Shown: positions 46,698 to 58,533 of the stretch, piece after piece
Position numbering within the stretch: the stretch's first letter is position 1
How the letters are laid out: each line of letters begins with the position of its first letter
DNA from: Scytalidium lignicola
Taxonomy: Eukaryota > Ascomycota > Leotiomycetes
Assembly (NCBI GenBank): GCA_002812745.2
Contig: NCSJ02000265.1
Span: 1-60,402 of the forward strand
Direction of reading: 5' to 3'
DNA length: 60,402 nt
Notes under the pieces: generated by a model
Databases searched by the model: none
What the model was told of the DNA's origin: nothing
The model's input: the letters and a program-made list of their open reading frames with translations, nothing else
Made by a program: the position numbers and the translations under genes

Positions 46698-48468
46698 TTA
46701 AATGGCTGCCCGTCCATGTGTCTCGAAAGGCAGCCCGAAACTCACAATACCAACAAGGATCCACAAAGCAGCACTGACATATATTGGCACCACTGTAAAA
46801 TTTGTATAAGTTCCAATCAAGGAAGCACATAGTCCACCAAAACGAAGGAGTGTTGCTGCCGTACCAGAACCAGTGCCTCTATGGGGGCCAGGGAATGATT
46901 CCGGAGTGAAGGCGTACATAATTGCGTACTCAAAGTTGCCCAAAAGGCCAGTAACACATGAGAATGCCAGATCAGCTGCCGATGTCCTAGCAGCTGTGTA
47001 GGTGAATAGAAAAACTCCTGTTATAATCGCAGATGCGCCCATCATGCCGCGCCGACCAAAACGAGTGTTGACAGCGAAGGCAGCAGATATAGGGCCAACC
47101 ACACCAACTGCTGATTCAATGCAGTAGTTTCTGTATGTGAGGTATAAAGATGATGACTCGGTGAATTTTTGTGCCAGGTAAGTTGGGAGAAAATTGAAAT
47201 AAAGTGGATAAGCAATACCTAGTCATTCATGAGTTTCAGCTTTTTCGGGGAGCAAACAGGAGATAAACTCACCTATAGTCAGCCAGATAAACCAGATTAG
47301 AGCCGTGTGTCTAGCAAGCCTGCGAGTCACAAATAAGTCTTTATAGTTCGCAGATTTAAAGTCCTTCAAATTCTCTTTCATAATCTCTGTGCGAGAGAGC
47401 CCTAGTCGACCCTCATCCAGGTTGACCGTAATTCCAAGTTCCCGGTCGATATCTTGTAACATCGCCAAGTTAAGGGGTTCCGGTTTTCCATTCCTACGAG
47501 CCACATAGTTTACAGCTTCTACAGCTTCGGCATCCCTGCCCTTGGAAAGGAGGTAGCGTGGTGATTCAGGCATCGTGAAGATGAAGATTCGAATCAATGC
47601 AAAGACGAGGGCCATTCCTCCTAGGACTATCATGGTGTATCTCCAACCCATGTTATCTGATCTTTTACAGGTTGCAGGAGTAGCATCAGCTGGACAGTTG
47701 AAGTTGGCTACGAAGACCCATCCAATCAATGCGACGATGACCTGACCAAAGTTCCACCATGCTGACAATGCCGTAAGGAGATACTGGTGGGATCCGGGTA
47801 CGAACTCTAAGAATATCATGGAATCAACAGGTACGTTTCCTCCGGCTGCAGTACCTATAATAGCCCACATGACGCAGAATCCAGGAAAGTTATTTAAACC
47901 GGCGACTGCTGCCCCAAAAATACCACCGATCAGAAGTGTTGCATTGAAAGCTGGCTTTCGCCCAATGAAATCGGCTGAAATGCCCCAGAAAGATGCTCCA
48001 ACAATAAGACCAGAGTAGTAGGCAATAGAGCTGAAGCCAATTCTGGTAACATCTGCAAACTCGAGTTTGACTGAGGGTTGAATAGTCCCAATTCCTTGAG
48101 ACCAACTAGTGTCTCACGTCAATTATGAACCCTTCACCTTCATTCGAAGGACTAACATACAAGTTATCCGTAATCCACCCAAATCCTGTTACAACAAATA
48201 GCTCCCATTGATATCTATTCCACATTTAGGTATTAGAACTCAATAAGTAACAAAAAATTTAGAGTTTCAGTTCTTACCTTCCCATTCCAATTTCTTCGAA
48301 ACATTTGCTCACGAGCTCCGATTTTAATCGATAGGAATCTGTTATGGAACTTCCGTAAAACTCCCGATTTTCCTTGTCATCTAGTTTTAGAGTAATCCCT
48401 TCGCTATAGGACTCTGTTCTCTGAACCGCAGGAGAGATTTCATCTACTTTCTTTGTTTCCTCCGTCAT
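46698..48468 (-). CDS. MFS transporter, sugar/SV2-like, 532 aa
   Basis: Four exons on the minus strand: 48468-48278, 48214-48161, 48105-47273 and 47218-46698. Splicing gives a continuous frame. The small second exon supplies the end of the first membrane region (QWELFVVTGFGWITDN), and the join to exon 3 gives FWSQGIGTIQPSV. Markers are ADFIGRKPAF (loop 2-3, MFS A-type motif), MGWRYTM, PESPRYLLSKGR after helix 6, and YAFTPESFPGPHRGTGSG in the second half. The N-terminus of about 60 residues is polar and cytoplasmic. This pattern fits the SV2/sugar-porter-like group of proton-coupled transporters for organic acids, sugars or aromatic compounds. About 12 helices are expected. It lies in the same direction as the 2-oxoglutarate oxygenase 655 bp upstream. 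The direction of transport is unknown. Confidence 0.88.
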
Positions 48469-49122
48469 GATGAAGATGAAGCAACGAAAACTATCATGGA
48501 TTGCGAACCAAGGTCGATGAGGACGCAGCTTTTGAGACCTTGCAATAATCCCTTAATGAGCTTCACCGGCTATATGTAAACACGCACGTACTCACTATAC
48601 AAGGCTTAATAAGATATGCTCTGCAGATACGCGTAGCCTCTCTAATGCTATCTAAACTCCTTTCTAGAAGAGTGGGGGGAACAGCATTGCTCGGGCGCCC
48701 GTCTGTAATCGATTCGTGAAAGATAAGCTTTGCAAAATTTATGTTTTATGCACAATAACTCATACTCGAAATCATTGCCCTACTTATAACCATAATTATT
48801 TGGAGGTCTATTGGATTCGTCTGGTATTGGAGATGTGAGCTCATGATATCAATTTTAGCAATTCTACCAGATAATGAGGACTATTACAAGATGTACCAGA
48901 CACACTTAAATATACAACGAAGAAGATAGATGTTCCATTTAATGTACATCCATCTCTTACCGATGACTACAGACTCGGTGTTCTCTACACCTAGCTTCAT
49001 CCTCCTGGCCGAACTATAGAACATAACTCGAATATGATACCATTTACAATTTTAGCAAGATTTTCAAAACTCTTCATAAATACACTACAGTCATCAAAAA
49101 ATCCAATTTAACCAATCAAGTC
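48469..49122. other. Intergenic region between the oxygenase and the MFS gene
   Basis: This contains the 3' end of the oxygenase gene and the promoter of the MFS gene. I see no additional open frame or RNA gene. Confidence 0.5.
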
Positions 49123-50336
49123 TTAGACAGCAACAAGTTGCGGAGTGATGGGTACGGCTCTTTGCTTCTTGAAAGCTTCAGCAGCTCCATAGCTAGCTTT
49201 GTAACTTCCTCCAACCGCTTCTTCCACAGTAATTGGCGGATATTTGGCTAATTCACCTTCAGCACAGCAGTTGGGCAGACAGTCAATTATGTAGTCTGGG
49301 TTGCCGCTGTAGAAAAATGGGATAGAGTATCTCTCTCGGCCAGATTTATTGATAACCCTATGAAGATTGGAGATATAATGGTCATTGGACCTAATATTAA
49401 ATCAATAAATAAAACAATCAGTTGGAGGGGTAATATCGTCCAACTCACCATCTCATAAACATATTTCCCAAATTTACCACGTAAGCTCCTTTTACAGGAA
49501 CGACATCAATCCACTCATTTGTAGTCTTCTCCCAGACTTGAAGTCCGTCAACTTCATCCTGCATGAGTAACGTCACAGATCCAAAATCCGTGTGAGCACC
49601 GATCCCTCTTGATAGCTTCTCATCCGAGTCCTTGGGTTGAGGTGGGTAATGCAAGTACCGCAGCGTTGCAACCGCATCCGTGCTATATTTTTGAAAGTAG
49701 TCTTCACCTAGGTTCAGCGTCTGCGCGATAACCGCCAAGACATCCCTTGCCAATGCATGCATTGCTTTGTAATATTCCATTGATGTAGCTTTGAATCTAT
49801 CGACATCTTTCAAACCCACAGGCCAGACATTTGGACCGCTGTTCAGCTTCTTATGCACAAAGTATGGGTGGTCTTTCGATATTTCTTCCCCAATGTAGAA
49901 TCCTTCTTTCAGGTCTGGGTTTGTACCGGCTTCTAATATTTGAGAACCCATTGAGTCATAGCCCCTGTTCCAGGTATTCTTATCTGTTCTGAGAATCAGT
50001 GTGCTGTTGGGAATGAATATACGGTTAAAGCAGGCAAGATGAATTCTCTAACCTTTGTGGATCCTATCCTTCTCCTCCTGTGGTAATGCGAAGAATTCCT
50101 TCACGCATTTTAATGTTCGTTCTTGTAGTTCTGCTGGAACGCTGTGTCCGATGATTTGGAAGAAGCCATTGTGTAAACAACATCTTTTTACATCATCAAT
50201 TAATTTGGCTTTGGCCTCTTTGTCATCTCCATAAAATACTTTTCAAAAAGATCAGCAAGAAAAAGCCTTTAGAGCTATGGCTCAATGGCTGTTACCCACC
50301 AGAAAAGTCAAGAATTGGGGGTGCATTAGCAGGCAT
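49123..50336 (-). CDS. 2-oxoglutarate/Fe(II)-dependent oxygenase, isopenicillin N synthase-like, 341 aa
   Basis: Four exons on the minus strand: 50336-50300, 50238-50053, 49983-49449 and 49390-49123. The ATG at 50336 gives MPANAPPILDFS, the usual start of the family. The first exon is only 37 nt. The N-terminal dioxygenase domain has CCLHNGFFQIIGHSVP. The catalytic jelly roll has GAHTDFGSVTLLMQDEVDGL with iron ligands H205 and D207, the third ligand H263 in ISNLHRV, and the 2-oxoglutarate-binding R273 and S275 in RYSIPFF. All key residues are present and the length is normal. Such enzymes hydroxylate, desaturate or cyclise small molecules using O2 and 2-oxoglutarate in the cytoplasm. It is divergent from the FAD monooxygenase across a 933-bp shared promoter region. 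Confidence 0.92.
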
Positions 50337-51269
50337 ATCGTCGAATAGAGTGGCAATGTTCGTCTCTATGTCCTTTGTAGATTGACACACCGATTCTATA
50401 GTGTTTCAAATTATTTCTACAAAATTAATTTCATAAGGCTAGCATTCTATTCTACGAGAGTTATGAACTTCGCATGATACGGGCCATATCACTGAACTGT
50501 ATCCTGAACCTATTTTAGATTTTCCGTCTTATCCAATTCCTGACACGATAATAATCTGGGGCACCCTGTAGGATCCATAGACAGGAGAGCTTGGCTTCTA
50601 GCTTCATGCAAATACCGGACCACTACCACAATCCTTTTGTAAGACCAATTTCATAAGATGGGGGAGGGAGGGGGAAGAGGAGACGGGGAAAGCCAAGAGT
50701 GGAGGAGAGCTAAGCCAACCTAGCTTATCGCCCACACCACTCTTTCCTTTTCCTCTCCAAGTCTATCCACAGATAAGTGCCTGTGGGTTATCGAAAGACC
50801 AATACTTCCTGACTCCACCCCACTATTGGAGATAGCTTCTCCAGGACAATGCAGGTCGATCCGGATATACGACTTTGTGTACAACTAGTTGTCTATCGGC
50901 CAAGTGGTGGTAAGTGAGAGAAGTGTGTAGTGGCAAAAGTGGTCTCTTCTCTCGTTCCTCTACTTGCTCAGTAATAGCCGCTGAGACAAGCCGTTGCTGT
51001 TTTGGTCCGTGATGGGATTTTATTGATTCCGAGCTTCCTTGTAATGACCCCTCCTGCAGCCACGGGCACATAGCTCTGCTAGCTTTACACATACAACCCT
51101 TACGTCAGTTATTTGTTCAGCGACCTCTTACCAATAAGCTAACTTTCCAGTTACCTATTGCGAATAATTGTAGCTTCTCATACAAACGAAGTAACATCTT
51201 TCCAGGACCCTTTCTAGACCACATCAGTTGTTATCACAAAGGCGTGACTGGAGACGGGTACAATCAGAA
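50337..51269. promoter_or_regulatory. Divergent promoter region between two oxygenase genes
   Basis: The 933 bp separate the start codons of the 2-oxoglutarate oxygenase (-) and the FAD monooxygenase (+), so both probably share control. It contains a purine-rich tract at about 50658-50694 (GGGGGAGGGAGGGGGAAGAG) and CGG/CCG triplets (GATCCGGATATACG near 50858), possible sites for the cluster Zn2Cys6 regulator. The minus-strand frame 50823-51092 has no domain and is not called. No operator was mapped. Confidence 0.5.
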
Positions 51270-52801
51270 ATGAGTGCTGTTGCTCCAAAAGAGAAGGTAC
51301 ACCGAGATGCGGATACCAAAATAAAGGTAGAGCAACGCAATGAAACTGTTTTTTTATGGTATGAATTAACGGCTCACAATTGATAGATCATAGTTGTTGG
51401 TGCGGGTTTAGGGGGTCTTGGAGCTGCAATTGCACTTCTCCTTGCTGGGCATGATGTAGAAGTGTTTGAAGCAGCAGAGGAAATCGGAGAGGTGCGTTCC
51501 GACATTTTCTGTGATGAGAAATCCAATCAAAAATGAAAAGAAAGTCCTAACGAACGAAGAATAGGTCGGTGCTGGCATTCAAGTCCTCCCAAACAGTAGT
51601 CTTGTCCTCCAACGCTGGGGCTTATACGACCGCCTAGCCAAATATGCAACAAAGCCTTCAAGGGTCAACTTTATAGGATGGAAGGGCAATTTAATAACGT
51701 CAATGGATACTGCAGAGTCGGCCTCTCACTATCCAGGGACCTTCTATTGGGACTTCCATCGAGCAAATTTACACAAGTGCCTTCTCGAACGAGCTGTTGA
51801 ACTGGGCGCGAAGCTAAAAGTCAGGGCAAGAGTTACGGACGTGAGGGTTAATCCCACCGGGGAATCTGCAATTGTAGTGTTACAGAATGGAGAGGAGCAC
51901 GTTGCAGATTTGGTAGTTGGTGCAGATGGCATAAATAGCCGTTTACGGGAGGTATTATTAGGCAAGGAAGATCCGCCTCAGTTAACAGGTGATCTGGCAT
52001 ACAGATTGTTGCTATCCACAAAGGAGATGTTGAAGGATCCTGAACTTGCAACCTTTGTTACTGAGCCACAGGTTAATTATTGGTTAGGACCCGATGCACA
52101 CGCTGGTAAGTTTAAACTTTCTTTGCCACGTTATAAATCTGGATGCTCATACAGAATTAGTAAATTATGTTCTACGAGGTGGGGAGCTTTTTAACATGGT
52201 CCTTCTCGTACCAGATGACATTCCAGAAGGGCAAAACATAACAGAAGGAAATGTGGAGGAGATGCGAGCTCTATACAAAGATTGGGATCCTCGAATCCCT
52301 AAACTTCTTAGCCTTTGTGAATCAGTCTACAAATGGCGACTTTGTATTAGGCCCGGCATGGAGCAGTGGTCACACCCATCTGGTAGTATTACTATGCTCG
52401 GCGATGCCGTACATGCCACCTTACCTTACCTTGCTTCGGGAGCAGGGATGTCTCTCGAAGATGGTGCAGTTCTTGGTGAACTTTTCTCCCGGTGGACAAA
52501 AAAAATGACTCCAACAGTAAAATCTAAGCTCTTAAGTCTTTATCAAAAGATTCGTGCTCCAAGGACGGAAATGGTGGTTCAAAAGGGAAATCGTCAACAA
52601 TGGTTGTATCATTTACATGATGGTCCAGAACAGCAAGAGAGAGATCGAACTTTGAGGGCTGCTGGAGAGGGTGAGGCATTGGCGTGGAGAGATAAAGCCT
52701 TCGCGCCACAATTGCTAGGGTGGAGATGTGAGAACGAGGTCGATAAGTTCTGGCCATTAACTATGGATACCGAAGAGGTAATGGAAGATACTAAGCTATA
52801 G
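51270..52801 (+). CDS. FAD-dependent monooxygenase, salicylate hydroxylase-like, 449 aa
   Basis: Four exons: 51270-51326, 51387-51491, 51565-52105 and 52155-52801, all joined in frame. The N-terminal FAD-binding motif VVGAGLGGLGAA (Gly24, Gly26, Gly29) starts exon 2. Exon 3 has VGAGIQVLPNS, the Arg of FHRANLH (120) and the DG motif VVGADGINSRLR (D175, G176). Exon 4 has the second FAD motif MLGDAVHATLPYLASGAGM (GD at 317-318). This set defines group A flavoprotein hydroxylases, which use NAD(P)H and O2 to hydroxylate aromatic rings. Fungal relatives include salicylate and 6-hydroxynicotinate-type hydroxylases. The length is typical, without a membrane anchor. It probably performs ring hydroxylation or decarboxylating hydroxylation in this cluster. 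The precise substrate cannot be read from the sequence. Confidence 0.92.
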
Positions 52802-53236
52802 TCAAGGTTATGATACATTAGACTAATCTCCCTATTTTATATTTTCTAGTAATATATCCATTTCCGATGATGAGCATTTGGCATTTGGCAAAAAATATTT
52901 CAAAAGACATTAAATGCATGGCATAGTAATCATAACGAGATTTTGATCCAGTTCAATAGATATCTTTTAGAATTCATTGTGATATGAAAGATATTTTAAA
53001 TTGATATAATACTATATCCATTATTTGTATTATATGATATCTCGTTAAATTCTTTCTAAACAAAGGATCTGGTAAAANTTTTTGTTTTAATACTTGTTAA
53101 AAAAAGTTTTATTCATTTTAATTATACTCTTATTCCTTGTACCAAAGATGAAAAACAAACTCCCCGTACATAATAATATCTCTTCGTCTGTTCTACAATT
53201 CCTCTTTTGTCACCGTTGATTTTATGTACAATCCCA
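52802..53236. other. Short AT-rich spacer between convergent genes
   Basis: It holds the 3' ends of the FAD monooxygenase and the Dal5-like transporter, with one undetermined base at 53079 and a T-rich run. Nothing else was seen. Confidence 0.5.
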
Positions 53237-55086
53237 TTATGTGAAAAATCTCCACTGGGGGCTGTTCTCTCCATCAGTCAAAGTATCAGTTTCCACATCT
53301 TGAGCTCTAAGATTAACACCTTGCTCCCTATTTCTCCTTCTATTTTCTCTCTTCATCCATAGCCCCAAACCTAAGGTGAAAATAATGCAAACAGCGTTAC
53401 AACAGCTAGTAGCAATTAAAGTTGGCTTGTAGGCAGGTGCATATTCCACTCTGAAAGTCGCTGCGCTCAATATTCCACCTAGATTCCCCAATCCGACAAG
53501 AAAGCCTGTGGTTGCGGCTCTTGAATTCTCTTCGAGATTGTTATTGTTGTGCCATGAGTGAACTAAAACAGAGGGGATGTAGGATCCTCCAGCCATGAGG
53601 AAACAGGCAAAGCAGGCGACACCTTTATTCTCAAGAACATCAATGCTAGCCAGGATAATCATACCTAGGAGGGAGAGTAGCAAGGAGAAGATGATATGAT
53701 AGGTCCGTTCGCGGAAATAATCTGAGGATTTAGATACCGCAAGGAGGATCACGAAACCAACTGCGTTAGGTGCAACGGTCCAGAGGTTAGTTTTTACTGT
53801 TGAATAACCAAGACGCTGAACAATCTATTTTGATTTTTGAGTCAGTTAGTCAAACACAAATTATGAAATTTATCGCAAGCATGTAAGAATTTCTCACCTG
53901 AGGCAGGAAGTTGGATGTCGTTGCAAAGGCTACCGGATATGTGAAAGCCACAATACACCACACCACAAAGCGCCTATTATTCCAAGTCACAAATGCTTGT
54001 CTGATGCTGAACTCGCTCCCAACTTTCTTACTTCCATCCCTCAAAGACCTAGCTTTTGCTGCCGTTTTCTCCTCCTCAGTCAGAAACCAAGCATTTTCTG
54101 GGGTTCCCGGCAGCCAGAAGTAAGCAATGACACCAATGATGACTGTCATTCCCCCTTCAATTATGAAAAGCCACATCCAGCCTTTTACAACAGTATGGTG
54201 GATTTGGAAAACACCATATGAAATTAAACCGCTAAAGGCTGCTGCTAGAAGAGCAGATCCGAAGAAGATGGCAATTCGAAAAGCGAGCTCTCCCCGAGTA
54301 TAGAAAAGGGTCATGTAGAAAACTACACCAGCAAAGAAGCCAGCTTCACATGCACTATTTATATTGTAAGTAGCTACACTTACGAGCTGGCAGATGCAGT
54401 CTACACTCACCCTAGAAGGAGACGAATAACCAAAATCCCAGCAAAGTTCTTTGTAGCACACTGAAGGAGTGCAAGAGATCCCCATAATACCATTACTGAT
54501 TACCATTTTAGTAACTAAAGACGACGTGAATAAGATGGATGAACTTACACGTCGGTAGCATAATTTTCCCAGACCAGAGCTTTGTAAGGAGATTGAGAGG
54601 TAGATCACATAAACCGAATGGTACATAGAATAATAGGATTAATAACGAGTATTCATTGCCAGTAAAGTGTAAGTCGATATCAATTCCATCCGTCTTGGCA
54701 TTCCCGAGATTACTCTATCAATTTCAGTTAGCCAATGCCAATAAGACCTTTAGGACCGAAGACTTACTCTATCAACTGAATTAAAGAAGTACATCTGTAT
54801 TATTGTGTCAGACTCAATTTATGTTATTACGAGCTTGTCCATTTTAGTGTGCATACTAGAGAGAGGAACGGCAGAAGATAAAAGTCAAGTTTGCGGACTA
54901 TGAGGTGATAATTGTAAGCCTCTTCGTCATTGTCTCCATCCATTCATATGTATGCTCACCAAAAGACCGTTCGGCTTTTTTGTCAATGCCAGTTATTACT
55001 TGACCCTCCTCAACTTTTGAATCATCATCAGAAACAGCAATGGGAGCCATTTTTATCTCAACCATTTCAGTAGAGTCGATGCCCAT
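53237..55086 (-). CDS. MFS transporter, Dal5-like anion:cation symporter family, 496 aa
   Basis: Seven exons on the minus strand: 55086-54960, 54897-54857, 54794-54768, 54714-54549, 54495-54411, 54354-53898 and 53824-53237. The third exon is only 27 nt (MYFFNSVDR) but is needed to build MYFFNSVDRSNLGNAKTDGI, the family signature. Others are VRKLDFYLLPFLSL, GACEAGFFAGVVFYMTLFYT, WLFIIEGGMTVIIG and LPGTPENAWFLTEEE. Fungal Dal5/Tna1-type proteins import organic anions and vitamins such as allantoate, nicotinate and pantothenate with protons, at the plasma membrane. The length is typical. In this setting it is the best candidate for uptake of the cluster substrate, an aromatic acid for example. 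The third intron is bordered by a 12-bp direct repeat (see findings). It converges with the monooxygenase and diverges from the permease. Confidence 0.9.
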
Positions 55087-55564
55087 GATTGCAACAGTTG
55101 TGTAACGAAGTTGCTTCCAGTTTTAAATTCCAAGGAGAAGAAACAAACTTGGATAGATCCTGGTGCCTCAAGAGATTAGTATATACTTCTTCAACAGTCA
55201 ACGGCACGGTGTATGTTACTACTCTCTAAAGCTATGACCACAACTGTCACGCCGACCCGTAACTTAACTCGGATGAGCGATTGATAACGCCTTAAGTGGT
55301 TAACCATAATGCAGATGCTTATCGTAGTAGGGACGCACGGTGCTAAACCAGATCTGGTCAATAGATTGAGAGTTCCCTATCGTCCCACTTGAGAGTAACC
55401 CTTGATATTAATTGTAGACTGGTCCATCTGTTCATATAGCACTCATACAGGACGCTTCTATTCATCTCAGATCTATGCATTTGGAGTAAACCATCAACAA
55501 CAGGAAAGAAAGGATAGCCAAAATCACACCAGAGTCGACATTTTCCAAGTCTCAGTCTGAGCTA
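55087..55564. promoter_or_regulatory. Divergent promoter region of two transporter genes
   Basis: The 478 bp separate the start codons of the Dal5-like transporter (-) and the APC permease (+), which suggests joint control. CGG/CCG triplets occur (AACGGCACGG near 55201, CGCCGACCCG near 55250, CTCGGATGAG near 55268). No specific site is proven. Confidence 0.45.
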
Positions 55565-57501
55565 ATGGATAATTTAAGGTCTCGCAGTGAGCAGGGGAAG
55601 CATGGACTCACTTCTCTCGGTCGCACGCAACAGCCGAAACGAACACACACATTTTGGAGCTGTACGCATCTATAGGCATGTCTGTTAGCAAAAATTCATG
55701 TAACTAACAGGCAAGAACAGTGATGGCGTACCAAACAACCATTCTATGTTCTTGGAGTTGCAATATTGTCCTATACTACTATATCTTTACTCTGGGTGGT
55801 CCTACATCATTAGTTTGGGGAACGTAAGTATGATTCGGGCTACGCGAGTAGCTAAATTTGACTAAAAGATTCACAGAGTGATTGTCACAATCGCACAAAC
55901 ACTTGTTATGGCTTCATTAGCTGAATACTGCTCTTTGTGGCCTTCCGCTGGAGGTCAACAATTCTATACTCAAGTACACAGTCCCGCCTGAAGCCATGCT
56001 ACTAAAGGTTATGCGATTGAGTCTAGCTGAGCCTTAGTTTTTAGATCGTAGCTCCCGAGAAGTACCGCCGATTCCTGTCTTACACTGTGGGCTGGTGTAT
56101 TCTGGTTGGTGAAGTTTCGACTAGTGCTGGCTGTGCATTAAACAGTGCCCAGATTGTCGGCACATTTGTGGGGATCGTGCATCCCAATGTAGAATGGAAG
56201 GTGTGTTGCTTCTTTCACCAGGCAATATAGATATTTTAATTTGTTTTAAAACAGGCATATATGACTTTCTTGTTATATTGTGGATTTCTCCTTCTCCCGT
56301 TTATCACGGGTGTTCTTACCGGCCCAAAATATCTGCCTATGTTCCAGATTTTTGGTGCTGTATTTAATATTCTGTCTGGTTTTACCTGGGCAATAGTTTT
56401 CCTTGTCATGGCGCCTAAGACGAACGCAAAGTTCGTTTTTACTGAGTTCATCAACACGAGCGGTTGGAGATCTGATGCTTGGGTTTTTTTCTTGAGCTTT
56501 TATGTCCCAATTTATGGGCTCTATGGCACTGATGCCGTGATGCATAGTAAGTTATGTTCCGTTATCTCGCTCTGCAGCGTCAACCTCTTAACATCTTCAG
56601 TGACCGAAGAGATGAAATACCCATCTCGTGATGCCCCTCGTGTTATGGTTTGGTCCATGATTTGGGCAGGGGCTACTGCTTTCCTCTCCGCTATCGTTAT
56701 GTGTTATACTGTCGGTCCGAACTGGGCATCTTATTTGCAGGAGACCTCTAGCTATTTGGCATGGTTTATGGACGTGACGGGCTCTGTATATGGAGGTGGC
56801 ATCTTTTGTGCCGTCATTATGATGGGATTAAATGTAAGACAACTTCTATACTAACTAGAGCTAACTTCCTACTAATAATCACTTTGCAGTACTTGATTGT
56901 CCTAAACATGTCCACTGCAGGGTCTCGCATGATCTGGACAATGGCTGGCGATCGCGCCTTCCCATTTTCCCAGTATCTTTTCCATATCTCAAAATTCTGG
57001 GATTTTCCCTTACGCAGTTTGGTTGCATTTTTTGTCGTTAATCTACTCGTCGGTCTTCTTGTCTTCGGATCTGATCTCGCCTTCTATGCTATCCTCTCGG
57101 GTGGTGGTGTAGCACTGCAGGTCTCGTACTGTATTCCGATACTGTGCGTTGTATTGAGAGGCCGGGACGAAGTGCTACCACTAGGTAGGCCGAACTTTAA
57201 CCTCGGAAACACCTGGGGTTACGTGATAAATTGGATTAGTATTGCATGGAGCATAATAGTATTACTCTTTTATGTGTTTCCGCAGTATCTACCTATTGTT
57301 GGAACTATTGAGAATATGAACTGGGCTATTGCAATTTTAGGGGCAGTGGTATTGTTCGCAAGTATTTCATGGTGGCTGAAAGGAAGACATGAGTATTTAA
57401 TCAGTGGAAACCCGATTATTGAAAGTAGCATGCTCGTTGTGGCACCCAAAATCGAGGATTTCGAGACATCTAAAATCACAGAAGTTGGAGCCAAGGAATG
57501 A
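55565..57501 (+). CDS. APC-superfamily permease, amino acid/GABA/choline type, 529 aa
   Basis: Seven exons: 55565-55661, 55721-55823, 55877-55973, 56045-56200, 56255-56546, 56601-56833 and 56890-57501. The N-terminus appears broken until a 59-nt intron is removed, after which QQPKRTHTFWSLMAYQTTIL is read as one segment, the usual approach to helix 1. Next are LGGPTSLVWGTVIV, ASLAEYCSLWPSAGGQQFYT, IVAPEKYRRFLSYTVGWC, HMTEEMKYPSRDAPRVM and NMSTAGSRMIWTMAGDRAFP. These are markers of fungal amino acid-polyamine-choline transporters of the GABA permease/Hnm1 group, with about 12 membrane helices at the plasma membrane. The length of 529 is typical. The substrate might be a nitrogen compound released by the cluster or used as a signal. 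This assignment within the family is uncertain. Confidence 0.9.
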
Positions 57502-58533
57502 ATCAAGAACCAAGGCACTCTTGTAATGCATCGGATTGATTAATTAGATAGCCTAGGAATTAATCAAAAAAAATCTACTTAATATTAAGTAAGATACGGA
57601 GTATAGTAGAACACCTTTGCTTGGTTCTATAAATTCCACTCCAGTCTTATAATGATTCCGATGTTGGCAAATTAATTTTAGTACGGTACTTGTGTACGGA
57701 GTACCCCAGTACTAATTAAACTATTAAAACTAATAGCTGAAATCAATTAATTTAGGGGATACTTAAATCGACGCCAAAATCGACGGTATCGGCTGTTGCA
57801 CAGACTACCTCCTTGTCTAATAGTCTGAAGCTCCCTGTAATTCTAGTAAGTTTTGGCCTTAAATAGCCTGTAGTTATAGTGCCTTATAGGCCTCAAACTA
57901 CCTATAATCCGGTGTACTTGAGTGTGTGTTTCTTTTTAGTCTAATTGACTTAAAATCAAATATTAGTTAAAGAAAATAACTGTAAAATAATCATATTTTA
58001 ATAATTATGAATTTATACTATTAACTAATAAATATTCAAAGTCTTATAAATACTTTATTAATCATTCATAAGAAATCATTGTAAAATCTTATAATATTAA
58101 TTTTAACTAACATGCTTAACAGTTATAACTTATTTAACTAATTCGAGGCAAGAATAAATGATCCTTGCAGTTATATTGTGAAACACTAATATATTTAGTC
58201 ATGTCGTCATGTACAGTACACACCGCAGAATTACTATATTCAGCACGACCCCTCCCCCTCTTTAACAAATAAATAATAGTAAAACGATGCATTGACATTA
58301 GTTATAGCAATATAGTATGCTATAATAACTATAAATCTATAAGTCTTTTGAAATATTTATATACCGAGATTTATGTTAAGGAATATACTTATGGTTAAGT
58401 AATAAAAATACATTAGTGGCATGGTCAGCTTATTGATTCATATTCAAGAGTTTGTGTAAGGCATTTACATTTGTAGAACAAACTAGATAGTTAACAAACG
58501 CATAATTATCCCAGCCCGCTTGTTCCATTGAAG
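57502..58533. other. AT-rich spacer between convergent permease and regulator genes
   Basis: About 1 kb with falling GC content and many A/T runs after 57900, without an open frame of interest. It is not obviously a transposon remnant. Confidence 0.5.

Noticed and set aside
50823..51092. 89-codon minus-strand frame between the two oxygenases
   Set aside because: No recognisable domain; it lies in a shared promoter region and is composed of low-information sequence.
55721..55823. Apparent frameshift at the N-terminus of the APC permease
   Set aside because: A 59-nt intron (55662-55720) with branch-like CTAAC joins an upstream exon in frame and restores the conserved segment, so the gene is intact.
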